From Candidatus Margulisiibacteriota bacterium (GTDB lineage Bacteria; Margulisbacteria; WOR-1; JAKLHX01; JBAZKV01), in contig JBAZKV010000019.1 of NCBI GenBank assembly GCA_041650635.1, forward strand, positions 1 to 32,508: a DNA stretch of 32,508 bases, read 5' to 3'. This document shows positions 7,241-15,167 of this stretch, piece after piece (position 1 is the first letter of the stretch; each line of letters opens with the position of its first letter). The notes beneath the pieces were generated by a model. The model saw nothing but the letters and a program-made list of their open reading frames with translations. It did not search any database and was not told the DNA's origin. The translations under genes and the position numbers were made by a program.

Positions 7241-7877
7241 CATGCCCCTCCGACATATAGACCACATCCTCGGCAATGTTCATCGCATGATCGCAGATCC
7301 TCTCAAGGAACCTGGCAATAAGAAGAAGCGGCACCGCCCTGGGGATTGAACTTCCGTCTTTCATCATTATGCCTGTAAGTTCGTCAGTAATAAGATCCCT
7401 CAGTATATCCGATTCTTTTTCCAGTTTTCTTAATCCCCTGGCCTTTACAGCGTCCCTATCCACATACGCGTTCAAGACTTCGCATATCATGGATTTAGCT
7501 ACTTCAGAAAGCTTTGGAATATCAATAAGAGGTTTAAGCAGGGGTTCTTTGACAAGCTCCAGGTTCTTTTGTGCGACATCCACAGAAAGGTCCCCTATCC
7601 GCTCAAGGTCGGTAGCAATGTTTATGGCTGTTGTAATGAACCTGAGGTCCACTGCTACCGGCTGCCACCTTGCGATCAGCTCTATGCAGTTGTCGTTTAT
7701 CTCCAGCTCCATGGCATCTATATGACTGTCCCCGTCTATTACCTTAAGAGAAAGAGCTTCATCGCGGGCTTTAAGAGCCTCAACACTGTCAAATATGGCT
7801 CCGGATGCCAGGCAGCCCATTTTAAGCACTTTTTCTTTGAGAAAGCCAAGTTCAGCATCAAAGGTCCTCTCGTTCAT
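7215..7877 (-). CDS. phoU: PhoU-family phosphate signalling protein (second copy, distal operon)
   Basis: PhoU couples Pst transport to the PhoR kinase and dampens phosphate uptake. The 220 residues form the usual two three-helix repeats, each with a metal-binding motif: RFITTAINIATDLERIGDLSVD in the first and ARFLERICDHAMNIAEDVVYM in the second. It ends the distal pst operon. The start overlaps the ArsC-like gene as ATGA (4 bp), and the end overlaps rsmA convergently by 26 bp with no visible terminator. It resembles the other PhoU at 15832-16515 closely, so each Pst transporter has its own PhoU. Confidence 0.95.
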   Translation of the reverse strand: MNERTFDAELGFLKEKVLKMGCLASGAIFDSVEALKARDEALSLKVIDGDSHIDAMELEINDNCIELIARWQPVAVDLRFITTAINIATDLERIGDLSVDVAQKNLELVKEPLLKPLIDIPKLSEVAKSMICEVLNAYVDRDAVKARGLRKLEKESDILRDLITDELTGIMMKDGSSIPRAVPLLLIARFLERICDHAMNIAEDVVYMSEGHVIKHRRGA

Positions 7878-8278
7878 TGCTGTTTCCCCTTTTTGACCTG
7901 TTCTAACAGTGCCTCTACTTTTATTCTGATACTGTCCCTGACGGACCTGAAGCCTTCAATTCCCCCGCCCTTCGGGTCCGGAATGTCCCAGTTAATATGC
8001 TCCTTGGCAACTGCAAAAGGACATCTGTCCCCGCAACCTAAAGTGATGGCATAGTCAAAAGATTTGACCGGAAGATCATCAAATCCTTTGGACCTGTTCT
8101 TCGATATATCTATTCCGGCCTCGATCATTGCCGCCATAGACATCGGATTGACTAAGCCTGAAGGTTTTGAGCCCGCACTGTAAGCTTCTACGATATCTTT
8201 GCCAAGTTCCTTTGCCCAAGCTTCTGCCATCTGGCTCCTGCAGGAATTTTCCACACAGACGAAAAGGATTTTTTCCAT
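7874..8278 (-). CDS. ArsC-like arsenate reductase / low-molecular-weight protein tyrosine phosphatase family
   Basis: This 134-residue protein has the family P-loop CVENSCRSQMAEAW (nucleophile Cys8, Arg14), followed by YSAGSKPSGLVNPMS, then TLGCGDRCPF with Cys82 and Cys86, and WDIPDPKGG carrying the general-acid Asp. The extra cysteine pair is typical of thioredoxin-coupled ArsC rather than plain tyrosine phosphatases, so arsenate reduction is the likelier reaction. Position inside the pst operon (2 bp after pstB, 4-bp overlap with phoU) suggests protection against arsenate brought in by the phosphate transporter. A phosphatase role in Pho signalling remains possible. Confidence 0.85.
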   Translation of the reverse strand: MEKILFVCVENSCRSQMAEAWAKELGKDIVEAYSAGSKPSGLVNPMSMAAMIEAGIDISKNRSKGFDDLPVKSFDYAITLGCGDRCPFAVAKEHINWDIPDPKGGGIEGFRSVRDSIRIKVEALLEQVKKGKQQ

Positions 8279-8280
8279 AG

Positions 8281-9045
8281 TTATCCAAACCTTCCCGTCA
8301 CATAATCTTCGGTCCTTTTATCTGCTGGCGCAGTAAAGATCTTTTTTGTGCCCCCGAACTCTATCATCTCTCCCAGAAGAAAGAACGCTGTATTGTCCGA
8401 GACCCTTGCGGCCTGCTGCATATTGTGCGTAACAATTACTATCGTATAGTTCTTCTTTAGTTCATGTATCAGTTCTTCTATCTTGTCGGTCGAAATGGGG
8501 TCCAGCGCGGAGCACGGCTCATCCAACAAAATTATCTCGGGCTCTATAGCAAGCGCTCTGGCTATGCACAGGCGCTGCTGCTGTCCTCCGGACAGGCTTA
8601 TCCCGGGCTTGCCCAGCATGTCCTTTACCTCTTCCCAAAGCGCAGCTTTTCTTAAGCTGGCCTCCACCGCTTCGTCAAGCCGGCTCCCAGCCATGCGCGA
8701 ATGCAGTTTTAGGCCTGCCGCCACATTGTCATAGATGGACATGGTCGGGAAGGGAGTTGGTTTTTGAAAGACCATCCCCACTTTTCTCCTGAGGCAGACA
8801 AGGTCTATCGAGCAGGACAGGATGTTTTCCCCGTCTATTACTATTTCCCCGGACGAACTGGCCCCGGGTATGGTGTCATGCATACGGTTGATACACCTGA
8901 CAAAGGTCGATTTTCCGCAGCCGGAAGGCCCTATTATTGCCGTCACTTTATTCTCGTAGACCGGCATGGTTATTCCAAACAGGGCCTGCTTTTCGCAGAA
9001 CCAGGCATTTACCCCTTTTACCGAGATCTTTTCCTTGTTATCCAT
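8281..9045 (-). CDS. pstB: Phosphate ABC transporter ATPase PstB (distal operon, canonical)
   Basis: ATPase subunit energising the PstSCAB phosphate importer. The 254 residues contain every canonical motif: Walker A GPSGCGKST, Q-loop GMVFQKPTPFP, signature LSGGQQQR, Walker B IILLDEP with catalytic Glu, D-loop SALD and H-loop VTHNMQQAARVSD. It is therefore expected to work as a normal homodimer with the PstC/PstA pair just upstream. That makes it the useful internal control for the two degenerate paralogues at 16515-18023. The start overlaps pstA by 8 bp. Confidence 0.97.
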   Translation of the reverse strand: MDNKEKISVKGVNAWFCEKQALFGITMPVYENKVTAIIGPSGCGKSTFVRCINRMHDTIPGASSSGEIVIDGENILSCSIDLVCLRRKVGMVFQKPTPFPTMSIYDNVAAGLKLHSRMAGSRLDEAVEASLRKAALWEEVKDMLGKPGISLSGGQQQRLCIARALAIEPEIILLDEPCSALDPISTDKIEELIHELKKNYTIVIVTHNMQQAARVSDNTAFFLLGEMIEFGGTKKIFTAPADKRTEDYVTGRFG

Positions 9046-9892
9046 AGATTATCCTTTTTGAGAATTTTCTCACTATCAGTGTGATCCCCAGGACTATCAT
9101 GACCAGTGTCAGTGACCCGGCCCATGCCTTGGCGTTCCAATCGGCAAAAGGAGAGATAGCATAATTGTAGATCTGAACTGTCATCGAGGCCATCGGCTGG
9201 TCGACCCTTAAATTCCAGTATGGTGTACTGAAAGCTGTAAAGATAAGAGGGGCTGTCTCTCCCATTATCCTGGCCACAGAAAGCATTACTCCGGTAAAGA
9301 TGCCGTTCCAGGCGGTCCTAAAAACTATCCTGAGCACCACTTTCCATTCGGGAAGCCCAAGTGCCAGCCCGGCCTCATAAAGAGACCTGGGCACCATCTT
9401 GACCAGTTCTTCCGTTGTTCTGGTCACGGTCGGGATCATTATCACTCCCAGGGCAAAGCCTCCGGCCACAGCCGAGAACCTTCCCATTGAAACAACGATA
9501 AGCACATAAGCAAAGATACCTATCACTATTGTCGGGATCCCGGACAGGACATCTGCGCTGTATCTTATCAAAAACCCTCTTTTGCCTTTCCCGTAAAGGG
9601 CCAGCCAGATGCCTCCGAACAGCCCAACGGGAAGCCCGACCAGGCAGGCAAGCCCTGCCAGTATAAAAGTCCCGATGATGGCGTTGGACATCCCTCCTCC
9701 GGACTCTCCTACCGGGGTCGGGAGTTTGATAAAGAAGTCTAAATTGATAGCCGAAAACCCTTTTACCAGGACATAACCGATAACAAGAAAAAGCGGGACC
9801 AGCGCCGCCAGGGTGCACAGCCATACCAGGGACAAAAACGCCCTGTCCTTTAGCCTTCTTATTGCATAAGAGTTTTCGCTGTTGTTTTCCAT
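9038..9892 (-). CDS. pstA: Phosphate ABC transporter permease PstA (distal operon)
   Basis: Inner-membrane permease of the Pst importer. The 284 residues have a cytoplasmic N-terminus, a first helix (LSLVWLCTLAALVPLFLVIG), a periplasmic loop with SGGGMSNAIIGTF and the PstA-type coupling helix TRTTEELVKMVPRSLYEAGLALGLPEWK, which contacts PstB. MGETAPLIFTAF is also typical of PstA. It overlaps pstC by 34 bp at its start and pstB by 8 bp at its end, so the operon is tightly coupled. Confidence 0.96.
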   Translation of the reverse strand: MENNSENSYAIRRLKDRAFLSLVWLCTLAALVPLFLVIGYVLVKGFSAINLDFFIKLPTPVGESGGGMSNAIIGTFILAGLACLVGLPVGLFGGIWLALYGKGKRGFLIRYSADVLSGIPTIVIGIFAYVLIVVSMGRFSAVAGGFALGVIMIPTVTRTTEELVKMVPRSLYEAGLALGLPEWKVVLRIVFRTAWNGIFTGVMLSVARIMGETAPLIFTAFSTPYWNLRVDQPMASMTVQIYNYAISPFADWNAKAWAGSLTLVMIVLGITLIVRKFSKRIIYG

Positions 9893-10782
9893 ATCAATAT
9901 CCTCGCAAGGGCGTTCACCGCCAGGGTAAGCACCAAAAGCACAAGTCCCAGTTCTATCAGAACAGAAAGGTTGATGTCGGAGACGGCTTCGGCAAATTCA
10001 TTTGCTATCACGGAGGCCAGCGTATAACCCGGCTGAAAGACCGAAAAGGATATGTCCGGCCTGTTGCCAATGACCATAGTCACCGCCATGGTCTCCCCCA
10101 TTGCCCTGCCAAGAGCAAGGATGATAGCGCCTATGATGCCAGATCTGGCCGGTCCCAGGCCGGCGATCTTTAGGGTTTCCCATTTTGTCGCCCCCAGGGC
10201 CATTGCCGACTCTCTCAAATTATTGGGGACCGCCTGAAGTATCTCTCTGGAGAGCGCGGTGATTATAGGAAGGATCATTATGGCAAGGATGACACCGCCG
10301 GAAAGCATGCTAAGTCCGGAAAAAGGGCCCTGAAAGAACGGAAGAAAGCCAAAAACGGCCTGGAGTCCCGGCTGGACAGAACCAGCGATCCAAGGGGCAA
10401 GAACAAATATGCCCCAGAGCCCGTAGACGACCGAAGGTATGGCCGCAAGCATTTCTACCAGCACGGACAGATACTCTTTCACGGCGCTTTTTGAGATCTC
10501 CGACAGATACACCGCGCAGCCCAGCCCGAGAGGCACAGCAATGACCAGGGCTATCAGCGAGGACATTATAGTACCGTAGATAAAAGGGAGCGCTCCGTAT
10601 TGTTCGGCTATGGGGTCCCAAGAAGAACTGAAAATAAAACCAAGGCCGAATTTTTCTATCGAAAGCCACGACTTTGACAGCAGCAGCAGTATCAGCATCA
10701 AAAGCAGCAGGGGGATGCTTGCTCCTAACATGAACATCATTCTCTTGAAGAAAGCATCCGCCCTGTCTTGCTTTTGCATCAA
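9859..10782 (-). CDS. pstC: Phosphate ABC transporter permease PstC (distal operon)
   Basis: Partner permease of PstA. The 307 residues include an N-terminal helix, the FGALPFIYGTI-like periplasmic segment (EQYGALPFIYGTIMSS), PLGLGCAVYLSE, the coupling motif SREILQAVPNNLRESAMALGATKWE and LGRAMGETMAVTMVIGN, all characteristic of PstC. Six helices are predicted by eye. It lies 19 bp after pstS and overlaps pstA by 34 bp, an unusually long overlap that still leaves both reading frames intact. Confidence 0.96.
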   Translation of the reverse strand: MMQKQDRADAFFKRMMFMLGASIPLLLLMLILLLLSKSWLSIEKFGLGFIFSSSWDPIAEQYGALPFIYGTIMSSLIALVIAVPLGLGCAVYLSEISKSAVKEYLSVLVEMLAAIPSVVYGLWGIFVLAPWIAGSVQPGLQAVFGFLPFFQGPFSGLSMLSGGVILAIMILPIITALSREILQAVPNNLRESAMALGATKWETLKIAGLGPARSGIIGAIILALGRAMGETMAVTMVIGNRPDISFSVFQPGYTLASVIANEFAEAVSDINLSVLIELGLVLLVLTLAVNALARILIWKTTAKTLMQ

Positions 10783-10801
10783 CTGCCCTTGGCCCCTGTC
10801 T

Positions 10802-11809
10802 TTAGTATTTTATTCCGTCTATTGCCTTTTGGACCCTTGCCGTCAGGGACTTGGGAAGCGGGGCATAAAGAAGCCCCTCTGCATAGGTCTGCCCTTCCTT
10901 CATCGCCCACGAAAGAAAATCCACGAGCGCTTTGCCCTTTTCTGCGTCCTTCTGGTTCTTGTGCACAAGTATCCAGGTCATCCCCACTATAGGATAGGAC
11001 TCTGCTCCCGGTGCATTGTTAAGGTCGGCTATTAAGCTGGCAGGTATCCTTGAAGCCATACCGTCAACGGCCTTTGTGGTAGAAGCGACGCTGGGGACAA
11101 CAAATCTGCCGGCCCTGTTCTTAAGAGCTACCACAGGCAAAGAATTGGTAATGGCGTAAGAAAGCTCTACATATCCTATGGAACCTTCATTAGTCTTGAC
11201 TATTCCTGCGACTCCCGCGTTGCCTTTGCCACCGACTCCCACCGGCCATTTAAGGGAAGAGCCTGCTCCCATTTCTGATGCCCATGCAGTGCTTACCTTG
11301 GCAAGATAGGAACTGAAGATATGGGTGGTCCCGGACCCATCGCTTCTTCTTGCCACCAGAATGGTCCTTGAAGGCAGCGCGACACCTGGATTAAGATCTT
11401 CTATCTGCTGATCGTCCCATCTTTTGATCCTGCCGCTGAATATTGAGGCCAGTGTTTCCCCGTCAAGCTTAAGGCTGCTTACACCCGGAAGGTTGTAGGT
11501 TACCGCCACAGCGCCGGTAACGGTCGGGATATGCAGCACATCGCCTCCGGCTTGGTCCATTTGTACTGCCGTCATCGGAGCATCCGAACCCCCAAAATCC
11601 ACCACTCCCTGAGTAAACTGCCTGATGCCTCCGCCTGACCCGATCCCTTGATAGTTAATGCTGATCCCCGTTTGCTTTTTGAACTCTGAGGTCCACTTGG
11701 AATATATTGGATAAGGGAATGTCGCCCCCGCTCCGTTGAGAGACATCGCAAGCGAAGACCCTGCTAATATTGCGGCCGTAACAAAAGCCGCCGCTATCTT
11801 TTTTATCAT
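10802..11809 (-). CDS. pstS: Periplasmic phosphate-binding protein PstS (distal operon, Pho-box controlled)
   Basis: Soluble phosphate receptor of the Pst importer. The 335 residues start with a Sec signal peptide (about residues 1-21, cleavage near AMA/LNG). The mature part begins with the PstS hallmark GAGATFPYPIYSKW and has QGIGSGGGIRQF, VDFGGSDAPM, the ligand segment RRSDGSGTTHIFSSYL and NEGSIGYVE. There is no lipobox cysteine, unlike the other PstS in the window. A strong SD (AAAGGAGG, 11816-11823) and a four-repeat Pho box lie just upstream, so this operon is expected to be induced under phosphate starvation. Confidence 0.96.
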   Translation of the reverse strand: MIKKIAAAFVTAAILAGSSLAMSLNGAGATFPYPIYSKWTSEFKKQTGISINYQGIGSGGGIRQFTQGVVDFGGSDAPMTAVQMDQAGGDVLHIPTVTGAVAVTYNLPGVSSLKLDGETLASIFSGRIKRWDDQQIEDLNPGVALPSRTILVARRSDGSGTTHIFSSYLAKVSTAWASEMGAGSSLKWPVGVGGKGNAGVAGIVKTNEGSIGYVELSYAITNSLPVVALKNRAGRFVVPSVASTTKAVDGMASRIPASLIADLNNAPGAESYPIVGMTWILVHKNQKDAEKGKALVDFLSWAMKEGQTYAEGLLYAPLPKSLTARVQKAIDGIKY

Positions 11810-11826
11810 CTCAGTCCTCCTTTATT

Positions 11827-11880
11827 AGGATACCCTTAACTTGTTAAGCATTTGTTAACCCTATGTTAACTGACTGTTAA
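11827..11880 (-). promoter_or_regulatory. Pho box and promoter of the distal pstS operon
   Basis: Four perfect TGTTAA hexamers (TTAACA on the coding strand) start at 11842, 11853, 11864 and 11875, spaced exactly 11 bp. Nine nt after the last repeat lies TATCCT (11827-11832), a plausible -10. The array resembles PhoP/PhoB/SphR boxes, which are direct TTAACA-like repeats one helical turn apart. The outermost repeat overlaps the porin stop codon. No -35 box is needed if PhoB recruits polymerase. The predicted leader is only about 11 nt and contains the SD. Confidence 0.85.
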
Positions 11881-13169
11881 TAATAGATCACCGAGTGAAG
11901 GTAGGCCGTCTTTTGCTCGGCAGAACTGCCTGACTTATAGGTCTGCAGGTCAAGCGCCAGTTTAATGTCCTTGCTGTATTCATACATGGCGCCTATCAGC
12001 GACCTGACCCTGTCATTGCTGCTTGTAACCGTGGTATCGGGATCGTAGTTATCGTATCTGGCCACAAGAGCAACAGGGACCACCGATTTTGCAGGGAACA
12101 CATACCCGCCGATGCTGTAACCGTTTATCTTTGTCCCCTTGAGGTATTCAATATAACCTTTGCCATATTGATCGTTCTGGAAGCCAAGAAGTATTGCGGC
12201 CTGTTTGGTATTGTTCTGGCCGCTATTGATGATGCCGGCTTTCGAGTTAATATATCCGCCTGCTATCACGGTGCCGATGTTGTCATCCTTGAACAGAGTG
12301 GTGTTCAGTCTGATCCCTATGTCCTTTGCCGAATCGGATTCAGCCGCTTTGTATCCTCCTCCATTCATGAGAGTCGCGTGGTATTCTATCTCGCTCAAAT
12401 ACGGTAAGGTGAATTTTCCGGCAGCTCCCAATCCAAAATCAGCCGAGGACATAACGCTTTCGTTGTCATCAAACTGCTTCATCATCCAGGCATTGTCCCA
12501 AGCTTTGTCCGCCCAGTCTATCCACATATTGTGCTGAAGCCCCAGTTTTGCGGTCATGCTGAAAGGAATGACCTGCAGCGCCGCGGGAACATTGACAGGA
12601 ATGTCAACATAGGCGTATTTGATATAGTCGAACAGAGTCTGCGGGCTGTTGGTCGACGGGGAGATCCTAGAAACATCCAATGTCATTCTTGCCATAGCGC
12701 CGCCGGCCAGATTTTTCTTGACGGTCACATAGGCCCTAGAGATGTCAAAGTTGTTCTTGGTACTGACGTTCTGCATCCCCTTGGTCCATGCAAACCTTAT
12801 TTCTCCGCTAACCTTTGCGTCATTATTGTCGCTTGCAACCTTGTCTATCTGGCCTTTAAGCTGGGCAAGCGCGAGGTTCAGATCTTCCTTCAGATCGCTG
12901 TCAGACACGGTTTCTTCGCTTGAACCCTCCATCTGGGCTTTAAGCGCTTCCCACCTCTTAAGCGTGGCCTGTTTTTCGGATTGCATCTGCTTCATTTTGA
13001 CCACATTTCCCTGGTTCCTAAAGTTGACTATCTTAGCGTCTACCACTTTCAGATAATCCCTTACAGCCTGCTTTTCCTCTTCTAGGGTCCTGGCAAAGGC
13101 CGTAAGAGGCAATACCAACGCAAGCATTAAAAGAGCCGCGATCAATATCCTGCTTTCTTTCCTTGGCAT
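11877..13169 (-). CDS. Phosphate-starvation outer-membrane porin (OprP/OprO-like), coiled-coil N-terminus
   Basis: The 430 residues comprise a signal peptide (1-26, ending TAFA), a charged predicted coiled coil (about 27-120, rich in Lys/Glu/Gln) and a C-terminal beta barrel beginning SGEIRFAWTKG with alternating aromatic strands and ending in HSVIYY. The barrel start, ISRAYVTVKKNL and the position between phoR and pstS fit a phosphate/polyphosphate-selective porin. The coiled coil may anchor or trimerise it in the periplasm. The specificity is inferred from context. It has its own Pho box upstream (13333-13386), a roughly 150-nt leader and an AGGAGG SD. The last residue is Tyr rather than the usual Phe. 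Confidence 0.78.
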   Translation of the reverse strand: MPRKESRILIAALLMLALVLPLTAFARTLEEEKQAVRDYLKVVDAKIVNFRNQGNVVKMKQMQSEKQATLKRWEALKAQMEGSSEETVSDSDLKEDLNLALAQLKGQIDKVASDNNDAKVSGEIRFAWTKGMQNVSTKNNFDISRAYVTVKKNLAGGAMARMTLDVSRISPSTNSPQTLFDYIKYAYVDIPVNVPAALQVIPFSMTAKLGLQHNMWIDWADKAWDNAWMMKQFDDNESVMSSADFGLGAAGKFTLPYLSEIEYHATLMNGGGYKAAESDSAKDIGIRLNTTLFKDDNIGTVIAGGYINSKAGIINSGQNNTKQAAILLGFQNDQYGKGYIEYLKGTKINGYSIGGYVFPAKSVVPVALVARYDNYDPDTTVTSSNDRVRSLIGAMYEYSKDIKLALDLQTYKSGSSAEQKTAYLHSVIYY

Positions 13170-13332
13170 GTCTATCCTCCTGTGAATTAAAAAACAAACC
13201 TGCGGGCCCGACCGTTCTTTTGCTTTTATCCTCCTTTCTTTTCTTCATTCCCGTAGAAGCCGGCCACAAGACCCTCCTGCGGCCCTGTCCGGTCCCTTCT
13301 TCCGGTAAAGAAGATCGATGCCATACACACAG

Positions 13333-13386
13333 ATTATGGCCTACTTATTTGAAGATATTTGGAAGCAGATGTTAAGGAAGTGTAAA
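13333..13386 (-). promoter_or_regulatory. Pho box and promoter of the porin gene
   Basis: On the coding strand, TTTACA, TTAACA, TTCCAA and TTCAAA follow each other at exactly 11-bp steps (plus-strand starts 13381, 13370, 13359, 13348). The last one is followed after 9 nt by CATAAT (13333-13338), a good -10. The 9-nt spacing is identical to the pstS promoter, which supports the two weaker repeats. The box starts 3 nt beyond the phoR stop codon. The remaining leader (about 13170-13326) holds a CGGGCCCG palindrome and a second AAGGAGG, but no riboswitch I recognise. Confidence 0.72.
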
Positions 13387-13388
13387 TC

Positions 13389-15161
13389 TTAAGCGCGGGG
13401 AAACACCAAAGTAAATACCGAACCCTGCCCTGGGCTGCTTTCTACAAGGACCCTGCCTTTGTGCAGGTCCATCACATGCTTTACAATGGCAAGGCCGAGT
13501 CCCGTGCCTCCGGTATCCCTCGAGCGGTCTGCATCAACGCGGTAGAACCTTTCAAAGATCCTGTCCAGCCTGTCCTTTGGGATACCGATGCCCGTATCCC
13601 GGACCTCAACTTTGGAGCTTATACCATCCTTAGAAACCTTGACTTCGACCCTGCCGCCCCGGTCCGTGTAATTGACCGCATTGTCGATTAGGTTAGCCAG
13701 CGCCCTTCTTATGTGCTTCTCATCTCCCATAACCTCTGCTGATGATCTGCAAGGCATAAGTACCAGCTCCACGCCGCGGGCTACTGCTTTTTCCCTGAGT
13801 TCGCTAACACAGCTGTTTGCCGCACTGCAAAGGTCCACTTTAACAAGCTCCGGATCGGTCCTTCCGGACTCCAGCCTAGACAGCTCAAGAATATCGTTGA
13901 TGAGCAACGCCAGGTTCCTTGCGTGTCTTTCTATCTTCGAAAGGAACTGCCGGCTGTCCGACGGATCGTTAATTGCTCCGGCCAACAGGGTATCTGCACT
14001 GCTGATAATAACTGACAGCGGCGTTTTTAACTCGTGAGAAATGTTGGCAATAAAATCCCTCCTGTAGCCTTCCAGTTTTTTGAGCCTGGTCAGGTCCGAA
14101 ATTACAATAACGGCTCCCTCAATGGTCCCCCCGCTTCTGATAGGAGATATGCTGGCCTGCAGCGTAAGAGCCTCCCTGCCTGTAAGTGAAAGGTCCTTCT
14201 CAAGGGTTGCCCCTCCGTTTACCGCCTCCTGCGCCAGGTCTGCCAGTTCCCGGCTTCTCAATGCCTCCATTAGCGTGCGCCCCTTACCATCCTCTTCAGT
14301 AAGGCCAAAAAGTTTTTCGGAAGAGCGGTTCATTAAGATCACTTTCAGGTCCCGATCAAAGGCAATGACGCTCTCTTTCATCGAAAAGAGAACCGCAGAA
14401 AGTTTTGCCCTTTCAATTCTCAGTTTTTCTGTGGCATTGAACAGATTGGAGCTTATCTGTTCTATCGATCTCTCCACTTGCCCAAGCTCAAAATGGGATT
14501 TACTTATTATGGTCTTAGGCTTTTCATTCTTTAACAATAACAGCGAGATCTCCTTAAGCCTCTCTATCGGGTGCGAGAGATAACGCGAAAGCACTATGCT
14601 GAGCAGGACCGCAAAACCCAGAGCAAAAGCCATTGATACCAAAACCAGGCCAAAGAGCTCTTTTTTAAGCTCTTCTGCATAACTTACGGGCCTGGCCACC
14701 CGTAGATACCCTAAGATCGTTCCGCCCTCTTTAAGCGGCACCGCCGAATAGATCAGTTCTTTCTTTAAAGTGGCGCTGTATCTTTTTGAGGCACCGTATC
14801 CCGACCTTGCCGCATCCATTATTTCGCTTCTGCCCGAATGGTCGTCCAGCAGCATCAGTTGCGAAAGCGGCGTGTCAGAATCAGCAAGAACCTTTCCCCA
14901 TACATCTATCACTGTAACCCTTGCTAAAATATCCCTGGATATGCCCGTGGCGATGTTCTGAAGCCTTGTTCTGTCCGCAGATAGCCCTGTTTGTAAGACC
15001 GCTCTTGCCGACAACAGGGCCTGCTTATGGAGCTCACTCTCGGTCTCTTTAAGAGAGATGCGGTCGGCTTTTTGAGGCGCGGTAACAAGAAAAACTGCAA
15101 AGCTTAAGAGGACCACACAAAAGAAAGAAACAAAAAGCAGTGTCTTATAGTTCCTTAGCAT
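13389..15161 (-). CDS. phoR: Phosphate-regulon sensor histidine kinase PhoR
   Basis: This 590-residue membrane kinase has TM1 at about 7-28, an extracytoplasmic domain of about 140 residues (VTVIDVWGKVLADS), TM2 at about 170-192, HAMP at about 193-245, PAS at about 250-355 and the HisKA box FIANISHELKTPL with phospho-accepting His376. The ATPase domain carries NLIDNAVNYTDRGG, DTGIGIPKDRLDRIFERFYR and GGTGLGLAIVKH. The family senses Pst activity through PhoU and phosphorylates PhoB. The large periplasmic domain is like Bacillus PhoR and unlike the short E. coli form. It lies 6 bp after phoB, and the porin Pho box begins 3 bp past its stop. Confidence 0.95.
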   Translation of the reverse strand: MLRNYKTLLFVSFFCVVLLSFAVFLVTAPQKADRISLKETESELHKQALLSARAVLQTGLSADRTRLQNIATGISRDILARVTVIDVWGKVLADSDTPLSQLMLLDDHSGRSEIMDAARSGYGASKRYSATLKKELIYSAVPLKEGGTILGYLRVARPVSYAEELKKELFGLVLVSMAFALGFAVLLSIVLSRYLSHPIERLKEISLLLLKNEKPKTIISKSHFELGQVERSIEQISSNLFNATEKLRIERAKLSAVLFSMKESVIAFDRDLKVILMNRSSEKLFGLTEEDGKGRTLMEALRSRELADLAQEAVNGGATLEKDLSLTGREALTLQASISPIRSGGTIEGAVIVISDLTRLKKLEGYRRDFIANISHELKTPLSVIISSADTLLAGAINDPSDSRQFLSKIERHARNLALLINDILELSRLESGRTDPELVKVDLCSAANSCVSELREKAVARGVELVLMPCRSSAEVMGDEKHIRRALANLIDNAVNYTDRGGRVEVKVSKDGISSKVEVRDTGIGIPKDRLDRIFERFYRVDADRSRDTGGTGLGLAIVKHVMDLHKGRVLVESSPGQGSVFTLVFPRA

Positions 15162-15167
15162 CCGGCG

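Noticed and set aside
9859..9892. Frameshift between pstC and pstA because of the 34-bp overlap
   Set aside because: Both proteins are complete with normal ends and starts; the overlap is simply long.
13170..13332. Riboswitch in the porin leader
   Set aside because: Only a short CGGGCCCG palindrome and a second SD-like sequence are present; no known aptamer core could be matched.
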